A DNA stretch of 12,077 bases from Planctomycetaceae bacterium UBA6172 (GTDB taxonomy: Bacteria > Planctomycetota > Planctomycetia > Pirellulales > Pirellulaceae), in NCBI GenBank assembly GCA_002422955.1, contig DITY01000135.1, positions 1 to 12,077 of the forward strand. The letters run 5' to 3'. The first letter of the stretch is position 1. Each line of letters begins with the position of its first letter. Below are positions 1 to 7,546 of the stretch, in pieces. The translations under genes were made by a program, and so were the position numbers. Below the pieces are notes generated by a model. The model was not told the origin of the DNA and made no database searches. It worked only from the letters and a program-made list of their open reading frames with translations.

Positions 1-995
1 CGTTTGGGGGGGTCGGGGCGGAACTGCGGGCCCTGTCGGCGATCGATCTCGGCCTCTGGGACATCGCGGGCCAGTTGGCGGGGCAGCCGATTTGGCGATT
101 GCTCGGCGGCCCCGTGCGGGATGCGGTCCCGGTTTACAACAGTTGCGGCGGCCCGTTCTATGGTCGCAGCAACCGGCGAACCCCGTCCGCTTCGGGCTGG
201 CCTGGACACGGCGACCCCGGGCAGCCGGGTCCGCTGGAAGACAACTGGTCGAGCATGAACCGGCCTGGCGACCTGGCCGAGGAATTGATCGCGCTGGGTT
301 ACCGCGGGATGAAACTCTGGTCCTTCGATGCCGTCTACCGTCGCCAGGGGGGGCATTACCTAACACAGCGCGACATCGAAGAAGGGTTGCGGCCGTTCCG
401 TCAAATCCGCGAACGGGTCGGTGACAACATCGAATTGATGCTCGACGGCCACGGCTTCTTTTCGCTCGCCGCCGCTCGTCAGATCGCCGCCGCCATGCAG
501 GAGGTGCGGCCGCTGTGGCTGGAGGACGTCCTACGGCCCGATTCGATCGCGACCATGGCCGCGTTTCGCAGTTCCAGCCCCGTGCCGATCGCCGTCAGTG
601 AGATGCTGACCATGGCCGACCAATATCGCCAAGTGCTCGAGGCCGGCGCCGCCGACTACATCATGATCGACCCGACTTGGGTCGGTGGGATCTCCGGGAC
701 TCGCCGCATCGCGGAGTTGGCTCAGACCCACAATGTGGCCACCCTGATGCACGATTGCACCGGCCCCATGACCCTGCTCGCCGGGCTGCAGATCGCGTCC
801 TCCAACGCGGGCGTGGCCTTTCAGGAAACTGTCAGGGCGCACCTGTCGACGCTCTACCCGCTGCTGATCGATCGGTCACTCAGCGTGATCGCGGGCGAGA
901 TCCCACTCACGCAAGCCCCGGGACTGGGCGCGCGGTGGCGCGACGACCTCTTCGATCCAAGCCACCCGGGCTACCGGATCTCAAAGGACGGCTGA
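1..995 (+). CDS. Enolase-superfamily enzyme, mandelate racemase/sugar-acid dehydratase type (5' end missing)
   Basis: The open frame enters from the left edge (first full codon at base 3) and ends with TGA at 993-995, giving 330 residues. Relatives usually have about 370-400, so roughly the first 50-70 residues of the capping domain lie outside. A TTG at 75 is not the start, because the conserved family segment SAIDLGLWDIAG is read upstream of it. The barrel domain carries the three expected Mg2+ ligands: Asp in LDGHG (444-446), Glu in WLED (522-524) and Glu in VSEM (600-602). A His-Asp dyad is also visible: Asp in IDPTWVGG (669-671) and His in MHDCTGP (750-752). The usual K-x-K motif reads K-L-W (Lys 312-314, Trp 318-320). 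The D-x-H arrangement at the first ligand recalls galactonate and mannonate dehydratases. The family abstracts a proton alpha to a carboxylate; a cytoplasmic acid-sugar dehydratase is likely, but the substrate cannot be read from sequence. Confidence 0.9.
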   Translation, partial: FGGVGAELRALSAIDLGLWDIAGQLAGQPIWRLLGGPVRDAVPVYNSCGGPFYGRSNRRTPSASGWPGHGDPGQPGPLEDNWSSMNRPGDLAEELIALGYRGMKLWSFDAVYRRQGGHYLTQRDIEEGLRPFRQIRERVGDNIELMLDGHGFFSLAAARQIAAAMQEVRPLWLEDVLRPDSIATMAAFRSSSPVPIAVSEMLTMADQYRQVLEAGAADYIMIDPTWVGGISGTRRIAELAQTHNVATLMHDCTGPMTLLAGLQIASSNAGVAFQETVRAHLSTLYPLLIDRSLSVIAGEIPLTQAPGLGARWRDDLFDPSHPGYRISKDG

Positions 996-1991
996 GTTAC
1001 CGGCGTGCCGCAGGGGATCATCACTGACATCGGGCACACCGCCCGCCAGCACTTGCGCGGCCCAACCGCGATCGAGATTTCCGCCGCACAGGATCACCCC
1101 GCACCGCTGGCCTCGCCGGAGGTCACGCTCTCGGATCAGTCCGGCCAGTGCCGCCGCGCCAGCCCCCTCGGCCAAGTTGTGCGTGTCCTCGTGATAAACC
1201 CGAATCGCCTCCGCGATCTCCGCCTCCGAAACTTCGATCACCCGCTTCGCGCCATCCAAAATCATCGCCAACGCATCCGGATCCGTCTGCCGCGTCGCGA
1301 TCCCATCGGCGAAGGTTAGGGCGGTATCGGTCGTAGCAGGCCGACCCGTCGCGAACGCCAGCGAATAGGCATTCGCCCGCTCGGAGACAACACCGATGAT
1401 CTCCGTCCGCAGCCCCAACAAATCACGGGTGCGGATCAAACCACAGATCCCCGACCCCAGCCCGATCGGAACGTAAACGGCGTCCAGCGATTGCCAGGCC
1501 GTGAAGAGCTCACACGCGTAAGTCGCTACCCCCAACACCAAGTCGGGATGAAAAGAGGGGATCGGTTCGAACCCCGTTCGCTCCGCCAGTTCAACCAGCT
1601 GCGCCCGCGCCTCGTCGAAATCCTTACCGGCCTCGACCAGGTTGGCGCCCAGGGCCCGCATCGCCGCATTTTTCTCGGGTGAATTACGGAATGGCACAAC
1701 GATCGTCACCGGCAAGCCGGCGCGATGTCCCGCGTAGGCAATGCTCTGGCCATGGTTGCCGCGGGTCGCGCTGATTAGCCCGCGGACCGCGGGTTGGCGG
1801 CGAAGCAAGCGATCGACATAGACCAGTCCCCCGCGAACCTTGAAGGCCCCGACCGGCAGATGGTTCTCGTGCTTGACGATCACGTCGATCCCCAGTCGCT
1901 GGCGCAGCAATGGCCAGGCGTACTGGGGCGTGGCCGGCAACACCGCGTGGACCAGCCTCAGCGACTGCTCCAGCTCCGCTCGCGAAAACAT
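981..1991 (-). CDS. PLP-dependent threonine/serine dehydratase-like enzyme (fold type II)
   Basis: The gene encodes 336 residues from ATG at 1991. An in-frame TTG at 2024 would add 11 residues, but the ATG has a strong Shine-Dalgarno sequence just upstream and is preferred. The probable Schiff-base lysine is K51 in GAFKVRGG. The cofactor-ring asparagine is N79 in TRGNHGQS. The phosphate-binding loop reads GLGSG (177-181) instead of the GGGG of classical threonine deaminases, and CGGN (302-305) is the C-terminal PLP contact. There is no C-terminal ACT-like regulatory domain, so isoleucine feedback control as in IlvA is unlikely and the length is close to catabolic enzymes. The family converts threonine or serine to 2-oxoacid and ammonia; racemases, hydroxyaspartate dehydratases and related ectoine-catabolism enzymes share the fold, so the substrate is uncertain. 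The last 15 bases overlap the 3' end of the convergent enolase-superfamily gene. The efflux pump gene ends 81 bases upstream on the same strand. Confidence 0.9.
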   Translation of the reverse strand: MFSRAELEQSLRLVHAVLPATPQYAWPLLRQRLGIDVIVKHENHLPVGAFKVRGGLVYVDRLLRRQPAVRGLISATRGNHGQSIAYAGHRAGLPVTIVVPFRNSPEKNAAMRALGANLVEAGKDFDEARAQLVELAERTGFEPIPSFHPDLVLGVATYACELFTAWQSLDAVYVPIGLGSGICGLIRTRDLLGLRTEIIGVVSERANAYSLAFATGRPATTDTALTFADGIATRQTDPDALAMILDGAKRVIEVSEAEIAEAIRVYHEDTHNLAEGAGAAALAGLIRERDLRRGQRCGVILCGGNLDRGWAAQVLAGGVPDVSDDPLRHAGNSAVL

Positions 1992-1995
1992 CGTT

Positions 1996-2002
1996 CCCCC
2001 TT
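1996..2002 (-). promoter_or_regulatory. Shine-Dalgarno sequence deciding the dehydratase start
   Basis: On the minus strand AAGGGGG is followed by four bases (AACG) and then the ATG at 1991. It supports the ATG over the in-frame TTG at 2024, which would lie upstream of this site. Confidence 0.6.
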
Positions 2003-2045
2003 CACCGTCAACCGCAACGACCAACCCCAGTCGCTTAGCTTGACG

Positions 2046-2072
2046 AACTCGAGTGGATCGCGAAAGCGAGTT
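2046..2072 (-). other. Weak inverted repeat directly after the RND pump stop codon
   Basis: AACTCG (2046-2051) and CGAGTT (2067-2072) are perfect 6-base complements separated by 15 bases. The right arm abuts the stop codon of the pump gene. Nested inside is a 4-base stem, TCGC/GCGA, around GAAA on the plus strand (2058-2069). No T-run follows on the minus strand, so a classical intrinsic terminator is not supported. It may be a processing or stabilising hairpin between the pump and dehydratase genes, or chance. Confidence 0.2.
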
Positions 2073-5000
2073 TTAGGCCAACGTCTCCTGCGCCGTCGGT
2101 TGAAGCGAACCCGCCGGCTCGAACCAACGATAAATCGCCGGCAACACGAGCAGGGTCAGCACGGTGCAGGTAACCAGGCCGCCGATCACCACCGTCGCGA
2201 GTGGCCGCTGGACTTCCGCCCCCGCGCTGCCGGAGAGCGCCATCGGGATGAACCCTAAGGCGCCACAGGCCGCGGTCATGAAGACGGGACGCAGACGGTC
2301 CATCGCGCCCTGCACCACCGCGCGTTCTTGATCCGGTTCGTGTTCCCGCAAGTGTCGAATCTGCTCGATCAGCACGACGCCATTCATCACCGCGATCCCG
2401 AACAAGGCGATGAAACCGACCCCCGCCGAAATCGAAAACGGCAGGTCGCGGATCGCCAGCGCGAAGATACCTCCCGTCGCCGCGATCGGCACGTTCAAGA
2501 AGATCAGCATCGCCAACTTGACCGAATTGAAGGTCATGTAGAGCAGCGAAAAGATCAACAACAGGGCGACGGGCACCGCGATCGACAATCTCCGCGAAGC
2601 TTCCTGAAGGTTCTGAAACTGCCCACCCCAAGCCAAGGAATAGCCAGCCGGAAGTTGAACATCCTTCGCGACCTGCTGCTGCGCATCGTTGACGAACCCC
2701 GCCAAATCGCGTCCCCGCACGTTGCACTGAATCAACAGTCGTCGGCGAATCGCATCGCGGCTAATTTCCGCCGGGCCATCTTCGATCACGATGTCAGCGA
2801 GTTGTGATAGCGGAATTTGCCGGCCCCGTGGGTCATCGATCTTGAGCTGGGACAGCTTCTCGGTGTCCAGACGCCAATCTGGCGCCAGCCTGACCTGGAG
2901 CGGAAAGCGACGCTGCCCTTCGAAAACCTCACCGACCACTTTGCCACCGATCGCGGAGATCGCGTTGAGCACGTCTCCGGAATGGATGCCGTAACGGGCG
3001 ATGTTGTCGCGCCGGATGACGACCCGAAAGTAGGGGGCCCCCGCGATCTGCTGCGCCTGCACGTCAGCGGCTCCGGGCACTTGGTTCAGCGAGCGAACGA
3101 TCTTGTCACCCTCGGCCTTCAATACCTCCAAATCATCGCCGTACAAACTCAGGCCGACATCCGAACGGACCCCCGCGACCAGCTCTTGCACCCGCAACTC
3201 GATCGGCTGCGTGAAGGCATAGAAATTGCTCGGTACGGCCAACTCCAAGGCCTCCTGCATTTGGGTGATCAGCTCCTCCTTCTCGATCGGCTCCGGCCAA
3301 TCCGCTTTCGGCTTGATGCGGAGCAGGATGTCGGTTTGGTGCACGCCCATCGGGTCATTCGCGATCTCGGGCCTGCCCGTCTTGGAAACGACGCTTTCGA
3401 CTTGGGGAAATTCGAGTAAGGTTCGCTCCATCGCCTTGGTCATCTCGATCGACGTCTCGAGCGATACGCTCGGCAGTCGAGTCGCCTGAATCGCCATGTC
3501 ACCCTCGTCGAGCTTGGGGATGAACTCGACCCCCAGTCTCGACGCGACACCCAAGCTGATGACGAAAACCACGACCGCCGTGATCACCAGGGCCGCGGGG
3601 CGACGGAGCGAAAACCGCAGCAGGGGTTCGTAGGCGTTTCGCAACTTACGAACCAAAAATGTATCGGTCGCTTGCACCCGCCGGGCCAAGAACAACGAGG
3701 CCATCACCGGCATCACCGTGACCGACAGGACCAGCGCCGCTCCCAAGGCCGACATGAAGGTGAACGCCATCGGCTGAAACATTTTTCCCTCGACACCCTG
3801 TAGGCTGAGGATCGGCAGGAACACGACAATCACGATCATGCCCGCGAACAGGATCGGCTTGCCCACTTCCAGGGCCGATTGGCGGAAGACCGATTGGGGC
3901 ACGCGATCCGCCCCCGTCCTCGCGCGATAGGCGCTCGCCGAACGCACCGCATTCTCGACCATCACCACCGCACCATCGACGATCACGCCAAAGTCGATCG
4001 CTCCCAAACTCATCAAGTTCGCCGAAACGCCGCCCAACCGCATCGCGATCAAGGCGCCCATCGCGGACAAGGGAATCGCCGAGGCGACGATCAATCCGGC
4101 ACGAAAATCGCCCAGCAGCAAGAACAGCATGATCAACACCAGCACGATTCCCACGCCGATATTTTCGGCGATCGTATGGATCGTTTTGGCGACCAACTCG
4201 GTGCGATCATAAAAGGTGTCGATCTCCACCCCTTCCGGCAAGGTCGTGCGGATCGCATCGATTTCCGTTTTGACATCCTGCACCACCTGACGCGAATTAC
4301 CGCCCAACAGCATCATCACCATCCCGGTGACCGCCTCCCGATTGCCGTCCCGCGTCACCGCGCCCTGACGAAGCATCGGGGCGAACTTCACCTGACCGAT
4401 ATCGGCGATGCGGATCGGCGTACCATCGCTACGGTTATCGAGCACGATGTTGCGGATGTCATCCAGCGAGGTGATCAGGCCCTCGCCGCGCACCAAACGC
4501 TGCTCGTCGCCGTGCATGATGTAACCGCCGCCGGCGTTCGCGTTGTTGTCTTCCAACGCTTTAAAGACGCGACTCAGCGGGATCGAGAAACTGAGCAGGC
4601 TATTGGGATCGATCTGCACCTCATACGTCTTCAATTCACCGCCGAACGTATTCACTTCGGTGACCCCTTGCACGCCGCGGAGGCGAAACGCGATCTGCCA
4701 ATCGAGAATCGTCCGTAAGTCCATCAGCGAATGGTTGAAACCGGGCTTCGAACGCACCTCGAATTGATAGATCTCGCTCATCCCGGTGGCGATCGGTCCC
4801 ATCTGCGGTTCGCCCATCCCCTGGGGAATGTTTTCACGAGCCTGCTGCAACCGTTCGCCGACTAAGTTGCGGGCCCAATAGATGTCGGTCCCCTCTTCGA
4901 ACACGACCGTCACGGCGGATAGCCCGACGCGGCTGATCGAGCGAATTTCGGTGACCTTCGGCAGGCCGCTCATCGCGTTTTCGACCGGAAACGTGATGAA

Positions 5001-5195
5001 TTGTTCGACCTCGACCGGCCCCAGCGCCGGTGACGTCGTCAGCACCTGAACCTGCACATTAGTCAGGTCGGGCACGGCATCCAGCGGCAACTTAGCCGCC
5101 GAGAAAAAGCCGACCACTAGCAGCAACAGCGCCAACAACATCACGATGAATCGGTTGTCGAGCGACCAATTGATGATCGAATGAACCACGGGCAT
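2073..5195 (-). CDS. czcA: Heavy-metal efflux RND pump, CzcA family
   Basis: The 1040-residue product has the full length of the HME-RND family (about 1,030-1,070). It is an inner-membrane proton antiporter that moves metal ions out through a periplasmic adaptor and an outer-membrane channel. The first membrane helix is at about 14-34, followed by the conserved LPLDAVPDLTNVQVQV block. Two large periplasmic porter regions alternate with two helix clusters (about 335-550 and 870-1030). Helix 4 reads DFGVIVDGAVVMVEN, with D401, D407 and E414 matching the proton-relay acids D402, D408 and E415 of CzcA. This is the signature of Zn/Co/Cd/Ni-type pumps. By eye, the three copper-binding methionines of CusA fall at Q570, Q620 and E671 here, which argues against Cu/Ag. 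ATG at 5195 is preceded by AGGAG (5199-5203) with three bases between. The adaptor gene ends 80 bases upstream on the same strand. There is no His-rich tail. The symbol is by family; the actual metal is unproven. Confidence 0.95.
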   Translation of the reverse strand: MPVVHSIINWSLDNRFIVMLLALLLLVVGFFSAAKLPLDAVPDLTNVQVQVLTTSPALGPVEVEQFITFPVENAMSGLPKVTEIRSISRVGLSAVTVVFEEGTDIYWARNLVGERLQQARENIPQGMGEPQMGPIATGMSEIYQFEVRSKPGFNHSLMDLRTILDWQIAFRLRGVQGVTEVNTFGGELKTYEVQIDPNSLLSFSIPLSRVFKALEDNNANAGGGYIMHGDEQRLVRGEGLITSLDDIRNIVLDNRSDGTPIRIADIGQVKFAPMLRQGAVTRDGNREAVTGMVMMLLGGNSRQVVQDVKTEIDAIRTTLPEGVEIDTFYDRTELVAKTIHTIAENIGVGIVLVLIMLFLLLGDFRAGLIVASAIPLSAMGALIAMRLGGVSANLMSLGAIDFGVIVDGAVVMVENAVRSASAYRARTGADRVPQSVFRQSALEVGKPILFAGMIVIVVFLPILSLQGVEGKMFQPMAFTFMSALGAALVLSVTVMPVMASLFLARRVQATDTFLVRKLRNAYEPLLRFSLRRPAALVITAVVVFVISLGVASRLGVEFIPKLDEGDMAIQATRLPSVSLETSIEMTKAMERTLLEFPQVESVVSKTGRPEIANDPMGVHQTDILLRIKPKADWPEPIEKEELITQMQEALELAVPSNFYAFTQPIELRVQELVAGVRSDVGLSLYGDDLEVLKAEGDKIVRSLNQVPGAADVQAQQIAGAPYFRVVIRRDNIARYGIHSGDVLNAISAIGGKVVGEVFEGQRRFPLQVRLAPDWRLDTEKLSQLKIDDPRGRQIPLSQLADIVIEDGPAEISRDAIRRRLLIQCNVRGRDLAGFVNDAQQQVAKDVQLPAGYSLAWGGQFQNLQEASRRLSIAVPVALLLIFSLLYMTFNSVKLAMLIFLNVPIAATGGIFALAIRDLPFSISAGVGFIALFGIAVMNGVVLIEQIRHLREHEPDQERAVVQGAMDRLRPVFMTAACGALGFIPMALSGSAGAEVQRPLATVVIGGLVTCTVLTLLVLPAIYRWFEPAGSLQPTAQETLA

Positions 5196-5275
5196 GAACT
5201 CCTACCCGCGCGCTCCCTTGACGAGCGGCGCGGCGATGTCGGGTCGGTTGAACTGGCTGTTTTGAACGGGACGCG

Positions 5276-6868
5276 TTACTCACCCATCAGGTCGGCGAGC
5301 ATCCGCGACTTGATCGCGAAGCCTCCCGCCGTCACGACCTTCTCGCCCGGACTGACGCCCGCTTTGACCTCGGCGAATTGGTCGTTTCTCCGTCCCAGGA
5401 CGACGTCACGGCGACGAAACTCATCGCCTTGCCCCTGCACGAAGACGAACGTGCGCCCCTCGTGCTGCTGCAACGCGGCGAGCGGCACGCGGGTGAACGA
5501 GTCGGTCGAGTTGCCCGGCAGCTGGACGGTCACGAACATCCCCGGCTTGAGCATCCGATCGGGATTGTCAGCGATCGCCCGCATCGATAAGGTGCGGGTC
5601 GATTCGTCGACCACGTCTCCGGAATAGAAAATCCGGGCCTGAAAGACGGTTTCCGGCCACGCCGCGCTCTTGAGCGTCAGCGTCGAGTCGGTCAAATTCT
5701 TGATCGCGGCGAGATGCTCTTCGTAAGCATCGACCGTCACCCAGACAGTCGACAGGTCCGCGATGGTCAAAATTTGCTGCTCAGGACCCACGCGTTCCAA
5801 CAGCACGACATCTTTCGAAACGATCGTGCCGTCAAACGGCGCCTGGACCGGATAGTGGGCGATCGCCTCCCCCTGGGTCCGCGGATCGATCTCCGCCAAC
5901 TGGGCGTCGACAAACCCCAGGATCTTGAGATTGGTTTCGCCGACAGCCACTCGCGTCTGCAACTCCTTGACGGACTGCAGCGAAATCGTGGATGCCTGCA
6001 AAACGTCTTGCGCGACCTGCTCGACCAGCGACTGCAACGTCGCCTTCGTGGCATTCAATTCCGACTCAGCTTCCAACAACTGCCTGCCCGTCACCACCCC
6101 ATCCTTGGCGAGCGGCGCCAACCGTTCATATTGTTTGCTCGCCTTGTAATTCGCGATGTAGGCGGACGTCAGCATTTCGCGGTATTGCCCGATCGGCTTG
6201 TTGGTCAATTGGCTTTCGATCCGTTCCATCGGCGCGCCCTCACGGATCAGACTGATCAGCTGATAGGTGTTCTCCGCGATCGATCGCATCCATTGGTCCT
6301 TGGTGATCGCGAAGTCGCGCTGCAGCCGATCCTGATACAACTGCAACATCGCCTGCCCGACCTCCCGGCTTTGCACCATGACCAATAGGTCACCGGCCTT
6401 GACCTGATCACCAAGATGAATCTTGACCTCGTCCACCCGGCCTTCCACCAGCGGAAACACGTGCGCGATCCGATCCTCGTTCATCATGATCTTGCCGGTC
6501 AGCTCCAACGATTGAGCCAACGTCCCCGTATCCACCACCTGAGTCGCGAGCGAAACGGTTTCCCACATCGCTTGTGGGAAATGGATAACGGCCGGCTCCT
6601 CCGGTGATTCCGGTGGGTCCGTTGACTTCGAATCACGCGGCACCTCCGCTGGCCCCGCGTCCGCTCCAGATGCCAGCCGCACCTCGGATGCTGGCAACTC
6701 GTCGGATATCCGCCGCAATTCGGGCGCCGACTGGACAGGTTCCACCAGCGCCAGCGGGGCGGGTTGGCGGGTAACCCACCAGCCGACCAGCGGGGTTCCG
6801 ATCAAGACCATCAGAGCGACGAGCAGGGGTAACTGTCTCCGGAAATCACCGGACGAGGACCCAGACAT
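5276..6868 (-). CDS. czcB: RND efflux periplasmic adaptor subunit, CzcB-like (HlyD/MFP family)
   Basis: The start is taken as ATG 6868, with CAAGGTG five bases upstream and one N-terminal membrane segment immediately after it (about 12-33), giving 530 residues. An open frame extends to 6940 but would put an unlikely stretch before the anchor. Residues 34-95 form an Ala/Pro/Glu-rich linker. The first lipoyl half is near 132-168 (RIAHVFPLVEGRVDEV, GDQVKAGDLL). A long helical hairpin spans about 170-318, and the second lipoyl half with beta-barrel starts at YPVQAPFDGTIV (339-350). The membrane-proximal domain includes KPGMFVTVQLP (441-451). The family bridges the RND pump and the outer-membrane channel, and may pass metal to the pump. 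At 530 residues it is well above the usual 350-420, owing to the linker and extra helical material around 195-250. It lies 80 bases upstream of the pump gene on the same strand, presumably co-transcribed. The symbol is by family. Confidence 0.93.
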   Translation of the reverse strand: MSGSSSGDFRRQLPLLVALMVLIGTPLVGWWVTRQPAPLALVEPVQSAPELRRISDELPASEVRLASGADAGPAEVPRDSKSTDPPESPEEPAVIHFPQAMWETVSLATQVVDTGTLAQSLELTGKIMMNEDRIAHVFPLVEGRVDEVKIHLGDQVKAGDLLVMVQSREVGQAMLQLYQDRLQRDFAITKDQWMRSIAENTYQLISLIREGAPMERIESQLTNKPIGQYREMLTSAYIANYKASKQYERLAPLAKDGVVTGRQLLEAESELNATKATLQSLVEQVAQDVLQASTISLQSVKELQTRVAVGETNLKILGFVDAQLAEIDPRTQGEAIAHYPVQAPFDGTIVSKDVVLLERVGPEQQILTIADLSTVWVTVDAYEEHLAAIKNLTDSTLTLKSAAWPETVFQARIFYSGDVVDESTRTLSMRAIADNPDRMLKPGMFVTVQLPGNSTDSFTRVPLAALQQHEGRTFVFVQGQGDEFRRRDVVLGRRNDQFAEVKAGVSPGEKVVTAGGFAIKSRMLADLMGE

Positions 6869-6873
6869 GAGAG

Positions 6874-6880
6874 CACCTTG
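6874..6880 (-). promoter_or_regulatory. Shine-Dalgarno sequence deciding the adaptor start
   Basis: CAAGGTG on the minus strand is followed by CTCTC and then ATG at 6868. It supports this start over the in-frame upstream codon at 6940. Confidence 0.55.
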
Positions 6881-6952
6881 GGTTAACGCTAAAGCGGGCG
6901 GGCCGACCCTCAGGACACGGGGCCAAACCTTCGATCGCATGCAGAATGAACT

Positions 6953-6975
6953 GGGAGGTAGAACACCTACCTCCC
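6953..6975. repeat. Perfect 9-base inverted repeat upstream of the adaptor gene
   Basis: GGGAGGTAG (6953-6961) and CTACCTCCC (6967-6975) are exact reverse complements around the five-base spacer AACAC. The repeat lies in the 147-base gap between the small exported protein gene (ending at 7016) and the adaptor ATG (6868), about 85 bases upstream of that ATG. It could be an operator for a dimeric, possibly metal-responsive, regulator, or an RNA hairpin within the operon transcript. On the minus strand the following bases are only mildly T-rich and there is no clean U-run, so a strong terminator is not supported. What is seen is the symmetry; the role is inference. Confidence 0.5.
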
Positions 6976-7015
6976 TGGCAACATCGAACTTCCCCTAGGG
7001 AAAGCCGGTCGCTGT

Positions 7016-7546
7016 TCAACAGCGAATCACGCCAAACCGCAGCGGCAGCGGAAGAGAAGGCGCATAAGCGTCAAAAAAACGATGCCCGCGCCCAGACATC
7101 AAGGCACGGCCCGAGACGTGCTCCGCAGGTTCCCTCAGCGGCAGATTCCAAAATGCCAACTCGGCAAGCACGTCACCCCAACTCGCTTCGGCCAATCTCG
7201 AATCACCGACCAATCGAGAGGAAAACTCGAACTCGGCGCCGAGCGGCGTGGAATCGCTTCCCTGGGTCGGTTGATGCGGAAAATCGACGTGAAGATGCCA
7301 ACCCAAAGGTTGTGCGGCAGCGAGGGACTCGCCGGCGTGATAGGAGCACAAATGCGCAAGCAGACGGACTTCGCTGGCAACTGGATCAGTCACCCCGGTG
7401 TCATGGGAATGACACCAAGGCATCGGGCCCTGCCAGGCGACGATCAACAAAACGAAACGCAACCAAACCGAGTTGGTTACGCAGCATCGTCGTTTCGTCA
7501 ATTTCGCGGACATGATTGAAATCCCAACCAACTCGCCGATCGCCAT
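7016..7546 (-). CDS. Small exported His/Cys-containing protein of unknown function, head of the efflux operon
   Basis: The frame encodes 176 residues from ATG 7546. A second ATG at 7513 would give 165, and neither start has a strong ribosome-binding site. A basic stretch (KLTKRR) and a hydrophobic core (about 28-40, VWLRFVLLIVAWQG) look like a signal peptide or anchor, so the rest should be periplasmic. There is no clear lipobox. Nine histidines follow, several clustered with cysteine: CHSH (45-48), HLCSYH (65-70), WHLH (83-86) and H91. These could bind metal. No domain is recognised; I have a loose impression that similar short proteins precede czcBA-like genes in planctomycetes, but cannot verify it here. 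It is on the same strand as the adaptor and pump genes and 147 bases upstream of the adaptor start. Opposite-strand frames overlap it but lack any signal peptide or recognisable domain. It is probably real; the function is inference from context. Confidence 0.65.
   Translation of the reverse strand: MAIGELVGISIMSAKLTKRRCCVTNSVWLRFVLLIVAWQGPMPWCHSHDTGVTDPVASEVRLLAHLCSYHAGESLAAAQPLGWHLHVDFPHQPTQGSDSTPLGAEFEFSSRLVGDSRLAEASWGDVLAELAFWNLPLREPAEHVSGRALMSGRGHRFFDAYAPSLPLPLRFGVIRC

Noticed and set aside
2035..2727. A 230-codon open frame on the minus strand in another frame of the pump gene
   Set aside because: It overlaps the conserved C-terminal half of the pump and is Gly/Arg-rich with no domain.
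3879..4718. A 279-codon open frame on the plus strand inside the pump gene, very rich in His, Arg and Gln
   Set aside because: The His/Asp/Gln richness is what the antisense reading of the pump's GC-rich codons gives. It has no start context or domain and is a shadow despite looking like a metal-binding protein.
6946..7519. Plus-strand open frames opposite the small exported protein (6946-7515 and 7082-7519)
   Set aside because: Neither has a signal peptide, a ribosome-binding site or a recognisable motif. The minus-strand frame has an exported-protein layout and operon context. This choice is less certain than elsewhere in the window.
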